Source of the DNA: Nocardioides sp. SYSU D00065
GTDB taxonomy: Bacteria; Actinomycetota; Actinomycetes; Propionibacteriales; Nocardioidaceae
NCBI RefSeq assembly: GCF_017916425.1
Contig: NZ_JAFMSX010000004.1
Coordinates: 124,001 to 188,000 of the forward strand
Reading direction: 5' to 3'
Length of the DNA: 64,000 nt
Shown here in pieces: positions 16,977 through 26,667 of the stretch; position 1 is the first letter of the stretch; the number at the start of each line of letters is the position of its first letter. Position numbers and translations under genes: made by a program. The notes under the pieces are model-generated. The model saw only the letters and a program-made list of their open reading frames with translations. It was not told where the DNA came from and did no database searches.

Positions 16977-18451
16977 CGGCCGTCTCCGTTCACTCGCGCG
17001 ACCAGGTCCACCCCGTCGGTACCCACCACGGTGGCGCTCAGCACGTCGCCGACCCGCGCGGTGCCGGCGCCGGTGAGCGAGGTCGTCCCGTCCACCTCGG
17101 GTCCCTGGTGCGCAGCCCGGCCCTCGACGACGTCCCCGTCGACGTGCTCCACGAGGACCACGACCTCCTCGCCGATCCGCTCCTCGGCGCGCTGGGCGTT
17201 GAGCTCCTCGACGAGGGCGGTGACGTGCTCGGTGCGGGCGCGGATCTCGTCCTCGTCCAGCTTGAGGTCGTCGGCGAACGAGGCGGCCTCGGTGCCGTCC
17301 TCGTCGGAGTAGCCGAACACGCCGGTGACGTCCATCCGCGCCGCGACGAGGAAGTCGCACAGGACCTGCAGGTCCTCCTCGGTCTCGCCGGGGAAGCCGA
17401 CGATGACGTTGGACCGTACGCCGGCGAGTGGGGCGAGCGACCGGATCCGGTCGAGCAGCCCGAGGAAGGACTCGGGGTCGCCGAAGCGGCGCATCCGGCG
17501 CAGCACCGGCCCGCTCGCGTGCTGGAAGGACAGGTCGAAGTAGGGCACCACGCCGGGCGTGTCCGCGATCGCCTCGATGAGGCCCGGCCGGGTCTCGGCG
17601 GGCTGGAGGTAGGAGACGCGCACGCGCTCGACGCCGTCGATCCCCGCCAGCTCGGGCAGCAGCGTCTCGAGCAGACGCAGGTCGCCGAGGTCCTTGCCGT
17701 ACGACGTGGAGTTCTCGCTGACGAGGAAGAGCTCCTTGACGCCCTGCGCGGCGAGCCACTGACCCTCCTGCAGCACGTCGCTGGGACGGCGGCTGACGAA
17801 GGAGCCGCGGAAGCTGGGGATGGCGCAGAACGAGCAGCGCCGGTCGCAGCCGCTGGCCAGCTTGAGCGGTGCCATCGGTCCGGAGTCGAGGCGACGGCGT
17901 ACGGCGCGGGGACCCGTCACGGGCGCTCCGGCGCCGATGTCGCTCAGGTCGGCCTGGTGGCCGGGCACCGAGATGGTCGAGGCGTCGCGCTCGAGCGGCG
18001 AGATCGGCAGCAGCCGGCGCCGGTCGGACGGCGTGTGGGGGTGGTGGGTCTCCCCCGCCACGATCGCGCGCAGTCGCGCGGCGATGTCGGGGTAGTCGTC
18101 GAAGCCGAGCACCGCGTCGGCCTCGGGCAGTGACTCCGCGAGGTCCTTGCCGTACCTCTCGGCCAGGCAGCCGACGGCCACGACGGCCTGCGCCCGCCCA
18201 CCGTGCCCCGCCGACGCCTTGAGGTCCGCCGCCTCGAGCAGGGTGTCGACGGAGTCCTTCTTGGCGGCCTCGACGAAGCCGCACGTGTTGACCACGACGG
18301 TGTCGGCGTCCTCCGGGTCCTCGACGAGCACGAAGCCGCCGGACTCCAGCCGGCCGGCCAGCTCCTCGGAGTCGACCTCGTTGCGGGCGCACCCGAGGGT
18401 CACGACCGCGACGTTCAACGGGGTCGGGGCAAGCTCTGTGTCAGTCGTCAT
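16973..18451 (-). CDS. rimO: Ribosomal protein S12 methylthiotransferase
   Basis: The 492-residue protein has the three parts of the methylthiotransferase family. The N-terminal domain begins near residue 15 ([15 protein letters not shown]), the radical SAM core holds the cluster motif [15 protein letters not shown] near residue 200, and a TRAM domain lies near the C-terminus (about 425-490). RimO methylthiolates an Asp of ribosomal protein S12. The signature [18 protein letters not shown] is more typical of RimO than of MiaB. The start overlaps the stop of a possible tiny upstream frame, and the stop overlaps pgsA by four bases. Confidence 0.94.
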   Translation of the reverse strand: MTTDTELAPTPLNVAVVTLGCARNEVDSEELAGRLESGGFVLVEDPEDADTVVVNTCGFVEAAKKDSVDTLLEAADLKASAGHGGRAQAVVAVGCLAERYGKDLAESLPEADAVLGFDDYPDIAARLRAIVAGETHHPHTPSDRRRLLPISPLERDASTISVPGHQADLSDIGAGAPVTGPRAVRRRLDSGPMAPLKLASGCDRRCSFCAIPSFRGSFVSRRPSDVLQEGQWLAAQGVKELFLVSENSTSYGKDLGDLRLLETLLPELAGIDGVERVRVSYLQPAETRPGLIEAIADTPGVVPYFDLSFQHASGPVLRRMRRFGDPESFLGLLDRIRSLAPLAGVRSNVIVGFPGETEEDLQVLCDFLVAARMDVTGVFGYSDEDGTEAASFADDLKLDEDEIRARTEHVTALVEELNAQRAEERIGEEVVVLVEHVDGDVVEGRAAHQGPEVDGTTSLTGAGTARVGDVLSATVVGTDGVDLVARVNGDGR

Positions 18452-18516
18452 CGCACGGTGAGTATGCCCGTTGTGACCGCGGCGAGCAGCACCACCGCAG
18501 CGGTGAGGCGGCTCAC
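18448..18516 (-). CDS. Possible 22-residue hydrophobic leader peptide upstream of rimO
   Basis: A frame ending TTGILTVR stops in a TGA that overlaps the rimO ATG (ATGA), the same coupling used at rimO-pgsA. The nearest usable start is a GTG giving 22 residues, nearly all hydrophobic ([11 protein letters not shown]). A longer version would begin inside the 3' end of the rodZ-like gene. There is no clear ribosome-binding site before the GTG. It may be a real membrane microprotein, a coupling device or chance. Confidence 0.25.
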   Translation of the reverse strand: MSRLTAAVVLLAAVTTGILTVR

Positions 18517-18589
18517 CCGACCGAGCGGCGAGTGATCGGGCTCCCCGACCGCCGATCGGGGGGCAGGCGCGACCAGCCGCTCCGCGGGC

Positions 18590-20299
18590 TCAGTCGGCGA
18601 CGAACGTGCCCTGACCGGCGACGCCCGGCTCGCCCACCGGCTTCGCCTCACCGCCGGCGAGGGACACCGTCACGGCGCCGTCCGTGGACGTCACCCGCAC
18701 CGGAGGCGAGGCTTGCAGCTCGTGCGTCTGGCCGACCGCCAGGTTGCCCTTGAACGCGATCTCCCCGGCGCCGTCGCGCACGACGACCTGGGCACCGCCC
18801 GAGGCGGCCGTGACGACGACCGGGACGGGGTCGGCGAGCGGCGCGTTGCCCGCGCCCTGCGGCCCGCCGGAGCCGTTGAGCACCGGGGTCGTCCCGCGCA
18901 GCTCGGGCGGCGTGTCCATCACCAGCCGGGCGATCGACCAGGCGAGCACCAGCGCCATCACGACGGCGACGAGCACCGACCAGTTCGGGCCGCCGCGCGT
19001 GCCGCGGATCGAGCCGTTGACGCCCGTCGCGAGCTCGGCCTCGAACACCCGGCGCGGGTTGATCGGCGCGTGGGCGTAGCGCTCGTCGTAGGAGGCGAGC
19101 AGCGGCGTCACGTCGATGCCGAGCACACGGGCGAGGGTGCGCAGGTGGCCGCGAGCGTAGAAGTCGCCGCCGCAGGGCTCGAAGTCGTCGACCTCCACCG
19201 CCTCGATCACGTGCGGCCGGATGCGGGTGCGCTCGGCCAGCTGGTCGACCGTCAGGCCCAGGCGCGTACGCGCCGCGGCCAGCTCGGGACCGATGACCGG
19301 GTCCTCCGCCGGCTCGACCTCGAAGTCGTCGATGACCAGCGGCTCGACCGGCTCGCCGGGACGCGCGATCGCGCGGACCCGGTCGCCCCACGACTGGGTC
19401 TCCTCGACCAGGCTGACCCGGCCGGGGCGGCGCAGCTCGCGGCCTTCCAGCTCGTCCTCGTCGAGGTCGACGACCTCGCGCCGGACCTCCGAGCGCCGGG
19501 CGATCCCCGTATCGCGCAGCGCTGCCGGGGTGGGGCTGGCGACCACGGGCACGTCGAGAGCCGCAGCCTCGGAGTCCTCGGAGTCCTCGGAGTCCTCGGT
19601 GTTCGCGTCGGCGACGTCCGTCCCGACGACGTGCGTGTCGTCGACGTCCGTGGCCTCGGCGTGCTCGATGTCGGGCTCGGCGGCCTCCGGGCCAGCGGAG
19701 CCCTCGAGCACGACGACCTGGTCGGCATCGTGGGCGACCCGCTCGAGCGCGGCGGTCAGGTCGCCGTCGGCGCCCACCACCCGGGTCGACAGGCCCAGCG
19801 GCACCGCGAACGGCGCGCCGTGCAGCATGCGGGACACCCGGGCGTGCCGCCTGCCCGCGCGGGTCAGCTCCGACTCGACCAGCTCGAGGTTGTGCGGCAC
19901 CACGACTAGCCGGCCGTCGCGCAGGGCGCCCCGTCGCGGGGTGTGCTCGACGTGGCGCACCGCGCTCCACGGCAGGCCCCGCCACGTGCGGCCCAAGCGG
20001 ATCCGGATGCCCTGCGCGTCGGCGACCAGCAGCGGCGTTCGCGCGTCGACGAGGCCGGCGAGCCAGTAGGCGCCGAGCAGCCCCATGACCGCCACGAACG
20101 CCCAGTCGAGCGCCGAGCCGCCCTGGGTCGCGCGCGCGAGGTAGGCGATGGCGACCGCAGACGCGGTGAGCCCGACCCCTGCGGCGACGGCAGCGCTGCG
20201 GCGTACCTCCAGCGCGTGGGGCGCGACGCCCAGGACGTCGGCGCGTCCTGACTCGGTGTCGTGGTGGCTCTCGGTCTCGTGCACTGCTGCGGCGCCCAT
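18590..20299 (-). CDS. RodZ-like helix-turn-helix membrane protein with extra N-terminal membrane domain
   Basis: This 569-residue protein has two hydrophobic segments near residues 35-85 and a PH-like stretch to about 200, then an acidic Glu-Asp-Ser spacer. A RodZ-type HTH follows (about 335-410, AARTRLGLTVDQLAERTRI, then FYARGHLRTLARVLGID), then one membrane helix (about 455-475) and an extracytoplasmic beta domain. The second half matches actinobacterial RodZ-like proteins, which link the elongation or division machinery to the membrane. Its ATG overlaps the ftsK stop by one base, so it is likely co-expressed with ftsK. The N-terminal membrane part is not in classical RodZ. Function is inferred from architecture only. 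Confidence 0.75.
   Translation of the reverse strand: MGAAAVHETESHHDTESGRADVLGVAPHALEVRRSAAVAAGVGLTASAVAIAYLARATQGGSALDWAFVAVMGLLGAYWLAGLVDARTPLLVADAQGIRIRLGRTWRGLPWSAVRHVEHTPRRGALRDGRLVVVPHNLELVESELTRAGRRHARVSRMLHGAPFAVPLGLSTRVVGADGDLTAALERVAHDADQVVVLEGSAGPEAAEPDIEHAEATDVDDTHVVGTDVADANTEDSEDSEDSEAAALDVPVVASPTPAALRDTGIARRSEVRREVVDLDEDELEGRELRRPGRVSLVEETQSWGDRVRAIARPGEPVEPLVIDDFEVEPAEDPVIGPELAAARTRLGLTVDQLAERTRIRPHVIEAVEVDDFEPCGGDFYARGHLRTLARVLGIDVTPLLASYDERYAHAPINPRRVFEAELATGVNGSIRGTRGGPNWSVLVAVVMALVLAWSIARLVMDTPPELRGTTPVLNGSGGPQGAGNAPLADPVPVVVTAASGGAQVVVRDGAGEIAFKGNLAVGQTHELQASPPVRVTSTDGAVTVSLAGGEAKPVGEPGVAGQGTFVAD
19568..19599 (-). repeat. Nine-base tandem repeat encoding Glu-Asp-Ser
   Basis: The unit ctcggagtc repeats in frame between the membrane part and the HTH part of the rodZ-like gene and encodes EDSEDSEDSE. 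It is a flexible acidic spacer, prone to length change. Confidence 0.7.
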
Positions 20300-22962
20300 C
20301 AGGCTCCCCCCTCCAACGTGGCGATCACGGAATCGAGCTCGTCGGGCTTGACCAGCACGTCTCGGGCCTTTGAGCCCTCGCTGGGCCCGACGACCCCGCG
20401 GCTCTCCATGATGTCCATGAGCCGCCCCGCCTTGGCGAAGCCGACCCGCAGCTTGCGCTGCAACATCGACGTGGACCCGAACTGGGTGGAGACGACCAGC
20501 TCGATGGCCTGCACCACGAGCTCCATGTCGTCACCGATGTCGTCGTCGAGGTCGCGCTTGGACTCCTTGGGAGCGGTGACGTCCTCGACGTAGGTGGGCT
20601 CGAGCTGGCTCTTGCAGTGGGCGACCACCTGGTGGATCTCCGCCTCGGTCACCCAGGAGCCCTGGACGCGCACCGGCTTGGAGGCGCCCATCGGCAGGAA
20701 GAGACCGTCACCCTGACCGACGAGCTTCTCCGCTCCGGGCTGGTCGAGGATGACCCGGCTGTCGCCCAGCGAGCTCGTGGCGAAGGCCAGGCGCGAGGGG
20801 ACGTTGGCCTTGATGAGACCGGTGACGACGTCCACCGAGGGGCGCTGCGTGGCGAGCACCAGGTGGATGCCGGCCGCGCGCGCCAGCTGCGTGATACGGA
20901 CGACCGAGTCCTCGACGTCGCGCGGCGCGACCATCATCAGGTCGGCGAGCTCGTCGACGATGACCAGCAGGTAGGGGTAGGGCGTGAGGGTGCGCTCGCT
21001 GCCCGCGGGAACCTCGACCTTCCCGGCCCGAACGGCCTTGTTGAAGTCGTCGATGTGACGGAACCCGAAGTTGGCCAGGTCGTCGTAGCGCATGTCCATC
21101 TCGCGCACGACCCACGCCAGCGCCTCGGCGGCCTTCTTGGGGTTCGTGATGATCGGCGTGATGAGGTGCGGGACGCCCTCGTAGGCGTTGAGCTCGACGC
21201 GCTTGGGGTCGACCATGATCATCCGCACCTCGTCGGGCGTGGCCCGCATGAGGATCGAGGTGATCAGCGAGTTGATGAAGCTCGACTTCCCCGAACCGGT
21301 GGCGCCGGCGACCAGCAGGTGCGGCATCTTCGCCATGTTGGCGACGACGAACCCACCCTCGACGTCCTTGCCGAGCCCCGCGACCATCGGGTGCGGGTCC
21401 GAGCGGGCGGTGCCCGAGCGCAGCACGTCGCCGAGGGAGACGATCTCCTTGTCGGTGTTCGGGATCTCGATGCCGATGGCCGACTTGCCGGGGATCGGGC
21501 TGAGGATCCGTACGTCGGCCGAGGCGACCGCGTAGGCGATGTTTTTCGACAGCGCGGTGACCTTCTCGACCTTCACCGCGGGGCCGAGCTCGACCTCGTA
21601 GCGGGTGACCGTCGGACCGCGGGTGTAACCGGTGACGGTGGCGTCGATGCCGAACTCCTCCATCACCTGCATCAGTCGTTCGACCACGGCGTCGCTCGCC
21701 TTGGAGCGCGCCTTGTGCGGCGAGCCGGGCTTGAGCGAGGAGTTGTCGGGCAGCGAGTAGGTGATGTCGCCGGACAGCGCGAGCTGCTCCACCCGAGCCG
21801 GGAGCGGGGTGTGCGGCGGCGGCTCGAGGGCGCCGGCGTCGGGGTCCTTGGCGGAGGCACCGGCCGCCGCCGGAGACGCGCCGTCGGCGGGCGCCACCTC
21901 GGTGGGGGCGTCGGCGAACAGGTCGATCCCGTAGTCCTCGAACGGCTCGGCGGCGGCAGCGGCGTCCTTCTTGCGACGACGCTTCGTCAGCTCGCGGTCC
22001 GCCAGGACGGGGCTGTCGTAGGCGGGATCGCCCATCTCCGGGTCGATCTCGTCGTCGAGCATCGAGCGACGTCGGGTGCGCACCGGCTTGGTGGGCTCGT
22101 CGTCCGCGGCGGCGCCGTCGACGGGAGTGCGGCCCAGCGCCTTGTCGCGCAGCGCGGCGAGCTTCACGGGCACCTGGTAGACCGGCGTCGCGGTGATGAT
22201 GAGGACGCCGAACACCGTCAGCAGCGCCAGCAGGGGCACCACGACGTACGACGTCTGCATGAGGTCGAGCAGCAGGCTCGAGGTCACGTAGCCGACCGCT
22301 CCCCCGGCCTCCTGCAGGTTGGTGGCGTCGCCGAGCACCGGCTGCGGGTTGCCGTTGGCGATGTGCACGATGCCGAGCAGCCCGAGGGCGAACGCGGCCC
22401 AGCCGATGACCTGGCGCCCGGCGGGACCGTTGCGCTCGGGGTCGCGCAGGGTGCGCCAGCCGGCGTAGACGAGGAACAGCGGGACCAGCCAACCGACCTT
22501 GCCGACGGCTCCGGCGGTCATCGAGCGCGCGAACTCCATCACCCCACCCGGCAGCTGCCACCACACCGCCGCGGCGACGACCGTGGCGAGGCCGAACAGG
22601 AACAGGCCGACCCCGTCGCGGCGGTGGTCGGGGTCGAGGTCGCGGGCCGACTGACCGATGGAGCGGGCGACGGCCCCCAGCGCGTGCGCGATGCCGAGCC
22701 AGACGGCGGCGACCCCGCGGCCGACGGCGCCGAACAGGCGCGAGACCGGTCCCGGGCCGTTGCGCACCGCACGGGGTGCGGGCCGCGAGGCTGGCGGGCG
22801 TCGGGACGCGCTCGAGCCGCTCCGGCCCTTCGCCGTGCCGGCGCGAGGTGCGGGACGCTTGCTGGTACTCCGTGATCGGGTGCTCGAACCCTTGGACCTG
22901 CTCTTGGTGCTGGACGTGCTCGAGCTCCGCGACCCCGGCGGGGAAGACGTACGGGTCGCCAT
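20299..22962 (-). CDS. ftsK: DNA translocase FtsK/SpoIIIE
   Basis: The 887-residue protein has a basic Ser-rich start, four or five membrane segments between about residues 95 and 270, a linker rich in Asp, Pro and Ala, and a RecA-like motor. Walker A is GATGSGKSSFINSL near residue 555; VDELADLMM is the Walker B strand, followed by LVLATQRPSVDVVTG. The C-terminus has the gamma winged-helix (FAKAGRLMDIMESRGVVG) that reads chromosome polarity sequences. FtsK pumps DNA and helps dimer resolution at the septum. It heads the leftward run with the rodZ-like gene, rimO and pgsA. Length is typical for the phylum. Confidence 0.96.
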   Translation of the reverse strand: MATRTSSPPGSRSSSTSSTKSRSKGSSTRSRSTSKRPAPRAGTAKGRSGSSASRRPPASRPAPRAVRNGPGPVSRLFGAVGRGVAAVWLGIAHALGAVARSIGQSARDLDPDHRRDGVGLFLFGLATVVAAAVWWQLPGGVMEFARSMTAGAVGKVGWLVPLFLVYAGWRTLRDPERNGPAGRQVIGWAAFALGLLGIVHIANGNPQPVLGDATNLQEAGGAVGYVTSSLLLDLMQTSYVVVPLLALLTVFGVLIITATPVYQVPVKLAALRDKALGRTPVDGAAADDEPTKPVRTRRRSMLDDEIDPEMGDPAYDSPVLADRELTKRRRKKDAAAAAEPFEDYGIDLFADAPTEVAPADGASPAAAGASAKDPDAGALEPPPHTPLPARVEQLALSGDITYSLPDNSSLKPGSPHKARSKASDAVVERLMQVMEEFGIDATVTGYTRGPTVTRYEVELGPAVKVEKVTALSKNIAYAVASADVRILSPIPGKSAIGIEIPNTDKEIVSLGDVLRSGTARSDPHPMVAGLGKDVEGGFVVANMAKMPHLLVAGATGSGKSSFINSLITSILMRATPDEVRMIMVDPKRVELNAYEGVPHLITPIITNPKKAAEALAWVVREMDMRYDDLANFGFRHIDDFNKAVRAGKVEVPAGSERTLTPYPYLLVIVDELADLMMVAPRDVEDSVVRITQLARAAGIHLVLATQRPSVDVVTGLIKANVPSRLAFATSSLGDSRVILDQPGAEKLVGQGDGLFLPMGASKPVRVQGSWVTEAEIHQVVAHCKSQLEPTYVEDVTAPKESKRDLDDDIGDDMELVVQAIELVVSTQFGSTSMLQRKLRVGFAKAGRLMDIMESRGVVGPSEGSKARDVLVKPDELDSVIATLEGGA

Positions 22963-23058
22963 GCTCCGACCCTACGGCCACGTCACACCAGCCACAGGGA
23001 TCACACGGGTGCGTGTCGCCGCCGACGGGGCCGCGCGGCGGCTTCACCCACTAGGGCG

Positions 23059-23073
23059 CAAATGGCGCATTTG
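23059..23073. promoter_or_regulatory. Inverted repeat upstream of the secreted metalloprotease gene
   Basis: The arms caaat and atttg are separated by ggcgc. They lie in the 198-base gap between ftsK and the protease, about 90 bases before its GTG, in an AT-rich pocket. It could be an operator. No matching regulator is in the window. Confidence 0.3.
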
Positions 23074-23160
23074 GTCTTCCTGACCGACCGGACAGGTGCC
23101 TATGGTGACCCGGATCACCCGACCGTTCGGAGCCGGGTGATGACCGATCTGGAGGAAAAC

Positions 23161-26100
23161 GTGAAGCTCCTCAACAAGGGGCTTGCACTCGCGGTCGTGG
23201 GAGCAGGCATCGCCGTGCTGCCCACGCTCGGAACGCAAGCAACAGCGGCCCCCCAGGCCGAACCGTCGCTGCTCGCGCAGCTCCGCGACCAGGCCCAGGG
23301 CTCGGTCGCCATCAGCAGGGAAGCCGCCACCGGCAAGGCGGGCTTCGTCCGCACGAACGGCGACCTGCTGCCCGGCGAATCGGCTGACGACGCCTCGAGC
23401 GCCGGCGCCAAGGCCGATGCCTACCTCGACGAGTACGCCGCCGTCCTCGGCGCGCGCCCCGACGAGCTCGACAAGGTGCGCGTCGAGTCCGGACCGTTCG
23501 GGTGGACGGTCACCTACACCCAGTCCTACGAGGGCGTCCCGGTGTTCGGTTCGGGCATCAAGGCCAACCTGGACAAGCAGGGCGACCTCACGTCGGTCAC
23601 CGGCTACGCCGCCCCCGGCCTGTCGCTGAGCACGACTCCGCGCCACAGCGCGGCCCAGGCCGAGGACACGGCCGTCGCGATCGTCGCTGAGGCGCCGCCG
23701 ACCGGCGAGGCCGACCAGGAGGCCGACACCGCGGGCCTGCGCGCCGAGGGTGCGAAGCTGGTCGTCTACCGCAAGGGCTCGGTCAAGGGCGAGCCCGGCG
23801 AGGCCGTGCTGGCCTGGCAGGTCGACGTCACCAACGTCACCGAGGACAGCGGGACCATCCACGACGTGCTGTTCCTCGACGCGACCAGCCTCAAGCCGGT
23901 CAACCGCTACTCCCGCATCCACGAGGCGCGTGACCGTCGGCTCTACACCGTCACCGACGACGGTGGCACACCCGACGACGTCAGCGACGACACGCTGGCC
24001 CCGGTGTGGCGTGAGGGCCAGCCGCTGCCCGGCTCGCTCGACCAGGACCAGCTCAACATGGTTGCCTCGGCCGGCGAGATCTACAACCTCTACAAGAACA
24101 TGTTCGGCCGTGACTCCTACGACGGCGAGGGTGGGCCCATGATCATGGTCCACAACCGCGCCGACCGGTGCCCCAACGCGTCGTGGAACGGGCAGTACAC
24201 CAGCTTCTGCCCCGGCGTCTACGACGACGACACGGTGGGCCACGAGTGGAGCCACGCCTACACCGAGTACACCTCGGGCCTGATCTACCAGTGGCAGTCC
24301 GGTGCGCTCAACGAGTCGATGTCCGACGTGTTCGGCGAGACCCAGGACATCCTCAACGGTCGTGAGGACGAGGGCGAGGGCGACCTGAACGTGCGTCGCA
24401 CCGACGGCCTGTGCTCGCGCTACACCCGCGGCCAGATCGGGGCGACGATCACCGCCCCGGCGCAGGTGGCCGGCGAGTGCGAGTGGGCGGTGCCCTTCCA
24501 GCACGGCCCCGTCTTCGACAAGGCAGGCGTCACCGCCGAGGTGGTTGCCGGCACCGACGCAGTCGAGGTCGAGGACGATGAGCCCGTCGGCACGGCGACC
24601 GACGGCTGCTCGGAGCTGACCAATCCCGAGGCCGTCGCCGGCAAGTGGGTCTACGTCGACCGCGGTTACTGCATCCTCAACGACAAGGTGCAGCACGCCG
24701 TCGACGCCGGGGCGACCGGCATCGTCGTGGGCAACGTCACCAACGGCGCACCGGCCGCTGCGGGAGGCGACTTCCCGATTTACGGCCTCATGGTCGACGC
24801 CGCAGCCGCCCAGCGGATCAAGTCGGTGGGCGCGGTGACGATGACCGTGCGTGACATCGACGAAGCGGCCAAGGACGACAACTCGCGCTGGGTGCTCAGC
24901 GAGAAGTCCTCGGCCTTCGGCGGCGCCATCCGCGACATGTGGACGCCCACCTGCTACGGCGACCCGGGCAAGGTCTCGGACGCCGAGTACAAGTGCAGCA
25001 CTGATGACGCCGGCGGAGTGCACAGCAACTCCGGCGTGCCCAACCACGCCTACGCACTCGCCGTGGACGGCGGCACGTACAACGGCCAGACGATGACCGG
25101 CATGGGGCTGGACAAGGCCTCCAACATCTGGTGGCGCACGCAGTCGGCCTACCTCACGCCGACCTCGGACTTCACCGACCTGGCCGACGGCCTCGAGGCC
25201 TCGTGCGTCGACCTGACCGGCAAGCCGATCAACGCGGTCAGCCTCGCCGACAACGACGTCCGCCCGGCAGCGCCCGTGACCGCGGCCGACTGCGCCGAGC
25301 TGGCGAAGGTCATCGCCGCCACCGAGCTGCGCTCCGAGCCCGTGCAGTGCGAGTTCCAGCCGCTCCTCGACCCGCGGGCACCGTCGCTGTGCGGCGAGGG
25401 CTCCGCCAGCGAGGTCGCCTGGAGCGAGGACTTCGAGGACGGGCTCGCAGGCTGGACGCCGAGCAGCGAGGTCGTCTACGAGGGCGGGCTCTCCGCGCCG
25501 TGGACGTCCGCGACAGCGGACGGTCGCCCCGGCAAGGTGGCCTTCGGGCCGGCTCCCCCCCAGGGCCAGTGCTCCGGCACCGCCGGAGACTTCTCCAGCC
25601 GGGACTCCATCGCCAGCCCGGTCATCGAGGTCGGCGACATGCTGAGCCCCAAGGTGGCCTTCGACCACTCGGTCTCGACCGAGCTGGACTACGACGGCGG
25701 CAACCTCAAGGTCAGCATCAACGGCGGCGCGTTCAAGACGGTCCCGGCGGAGGCGTACCTGTACAACGCGCCGACCGAGCTCGCGACCGCAACCGCGGGC
25801 AACACCAACCCGATGGCCGGCGAGGACGCCTTCACCGGCTCCGACGGCGGCACGCTCGAGTCGGGCTGGGGCACCTCGGTCGTGGACCTCACGGCCATGG
25901 GCCTGGAGTCCGGGGACACCTTGCAGCTCCGCTTCGACATCGGTCGCGACGGCTGCGGCGGCGTCATCGGCTGGTCGGTCGACAACGTCAAGCTGGTCGA
26001 CTGCAAGCTGCCGACCAAGCTGACCGCGGTCCGCAGGCCCGACCCGTCGACGTACGGCACCGCCTCCGCGGTCGACGTCACGGTGAGCCGCGACGGCAGC

Positions 26101-26598
26101 ACCGGCTCCGCGCCCACCGGCACGGTCAAGGTCACCGACGCCTCGGGCAAGGTGTGGGGCAGCGGCGAGCTGGACGCCGACGGCAAGACCACTGTGGCCC
26201 TTCCGGCAGACCTGCCGGTGGGTACCCACAAGCTGACCGCGACCTACTCGGGCAGCCGTACGCAGGGCCGGTCGTCGGCGACGTTCACGGCCACGGTGCT
26301 GGCTGCGGGCGCGGCCGACTCCCGGACCAGGGCCAAGGTCAAGCCCGCTCGTCCCGAGCGCGGCGAGGACTTCAAGGTCGTCGTCAAGGTCAAGGCCGAG
26401 GGCGAGAAGGCCACCGGCAAGGTGGTCGTCAGGATCGACGGCAAGAAGGTCGCGACCAAGAAGGTGAAGAAGGGTCGCGTCGTGCTCACGGTCCGCAAGG
26501 ACTACTCCGTCGGCAAGCACAAGCTGGTCGCCGTCTACAAGGGCTCCAAGACGGTGGACAGCAGCAGGGACAAGCTGACGTTCCGGGTCGTGCGCTGA
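23161..26598 (+). CDS. Secreted thermolysin-like (M4) metalloprotease with inserted PA domain
   Basis: I start at the GTG after a good Shine-Dalgarno (ggagga), which gives 1145 residues and a clean signal peptide (KLLNKGLALAVVGAGIAVL). A propeptide of FTP type spans about 35-270. The zinc site is HEWSH near residue 361, with the third ligand in ALNESMSDVFGE. A PA domain (about 445-570) is inserted, then the M4 acid/base His appears in GGVHSNSGVPNHAYAL near residue 618. The rest has a beta-sandwich carbohydrate/MAM-like region (about 755-950) and two Ig-like repeats, the last very basic. It is an extracellular or surface protease. The upstream in-frame ATG at 23062 lacks a ribosome-binding site. 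Confidence 0.88.
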   Translation: MKLLNKGLALAVVGAGIAVLPTLGTQATAAPQAEPSLLAQLRDQAQGSVAISREAATGKAGFVRTNGDLLPGESADDASSAGAKADAYLDEYAAVLGARPDELDKVRVESGPFGWTVTYTQSYEGVPVFGSGIKANLDKQGDLTSVTGYAAPGLSLSTTPRHSAAQAEDTAVAIVAEAPPTGEADQEADTAGLRAEGAKLVVYRKGSVKGEPGEAVLAWQVDVTNVTEDSGTIHDVLFLDATSLKPVNRYSRIHEARDRRLYTVTDDGGTPDDVSDDTLAPVWREGQPLPGSLDQDQLNMVASAGEIYNLYKNMFGRDSYDGEGGPMIMVHNRADRCPNASWNGQYTSFCPGVYDDDTVGHEWSHAYTEYTSGLIYQWQSGALNESMSDVFGETQDILNGREDEGEGDLNVRRTDGLCSRYTRGQIGATITAPAQVAGECEWAVPFQHGPVFDKAGVTAEVVAGTDAVEVEDDEPVGTATDGCSELTNPEAVAGKWVYVDRGYCILNDKVQHAVDAGATGIVVGNVTNGAPAAAGGDFPIYGLMVDAAAAQRIKSVGAVTMTVRDIDEAAKDDNSRWVLSEKSSAFGGAIRDMWTPTCYGDPGKVSDAEYKCSTDDAGGVHSNSGVPNHAYALAVDGGTYNGQTMTGMGLDKASNIWWRTQSAYLTPTSDFTDLADGLEASCVDLTGKPINAVSLADNDVRPAAPVTAADCAELAKVIAATELRSEPVQCEFQPLLDPRAPSLCGEGSASEVAWSEDFEDGLAGWTPSSEVVYEGGLSAPWTSATADGRPGKVAFGPAPPQGQCSGTAGDFSSRDSIASPVIEVGDMLSPKVAFDHSVSTELDYDGGNLKVSINGGAFKTVPAEAYLYNAPTELATATAGNTNPMAGEDAFTGSDGGTLESGWGTSVVDLTAMGLESGDTLQLRFDIGRDGCGGVIGWSVDNVKLVDCKLPTKLTAVRRPDPSTYGTASAVDVTVSRDGSTGSAPTGTVKVTDASGKVWGSGELDADGKTTVALPADLPVGTHKLTATYSGSRTQGRSSATFTATVLAAGAADSRTRAKVKPARPERGEDFKVVVKVKAEGEKATGKVVVRIDGKKVATKKVKKGRVVLTVRKDYSVGKHKLVAVYKGSKTVDSSRDKLTFRVVR

Positions 26599-26626
26599 TC
26601 CCGGGCACCGGCTGAGCAGCAACACC

Positions 26627-26660
26627 GAGGGCCCCGGCGGATCCGTCCGCCGGGGCCCTC
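26627..26660. terminator. Bidirectional terminator between convergent protease and histidine kinase genes
   Basis: A perfect 15-base inverted repeat, gagggccccggcgga and tccgccggggccctc with loop tccg, sits between the two convergent stops. Confidence 0.9.
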
Positions 26661-26667
26661 GCGCGAC

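Noticed and set aside
23044..26625. A 1193-codon minus-strand frame over the metalloprotease
   Set aside because: The sense strand has a signal peptide and all M4 motifs. The antisense frame has no recognisable content.
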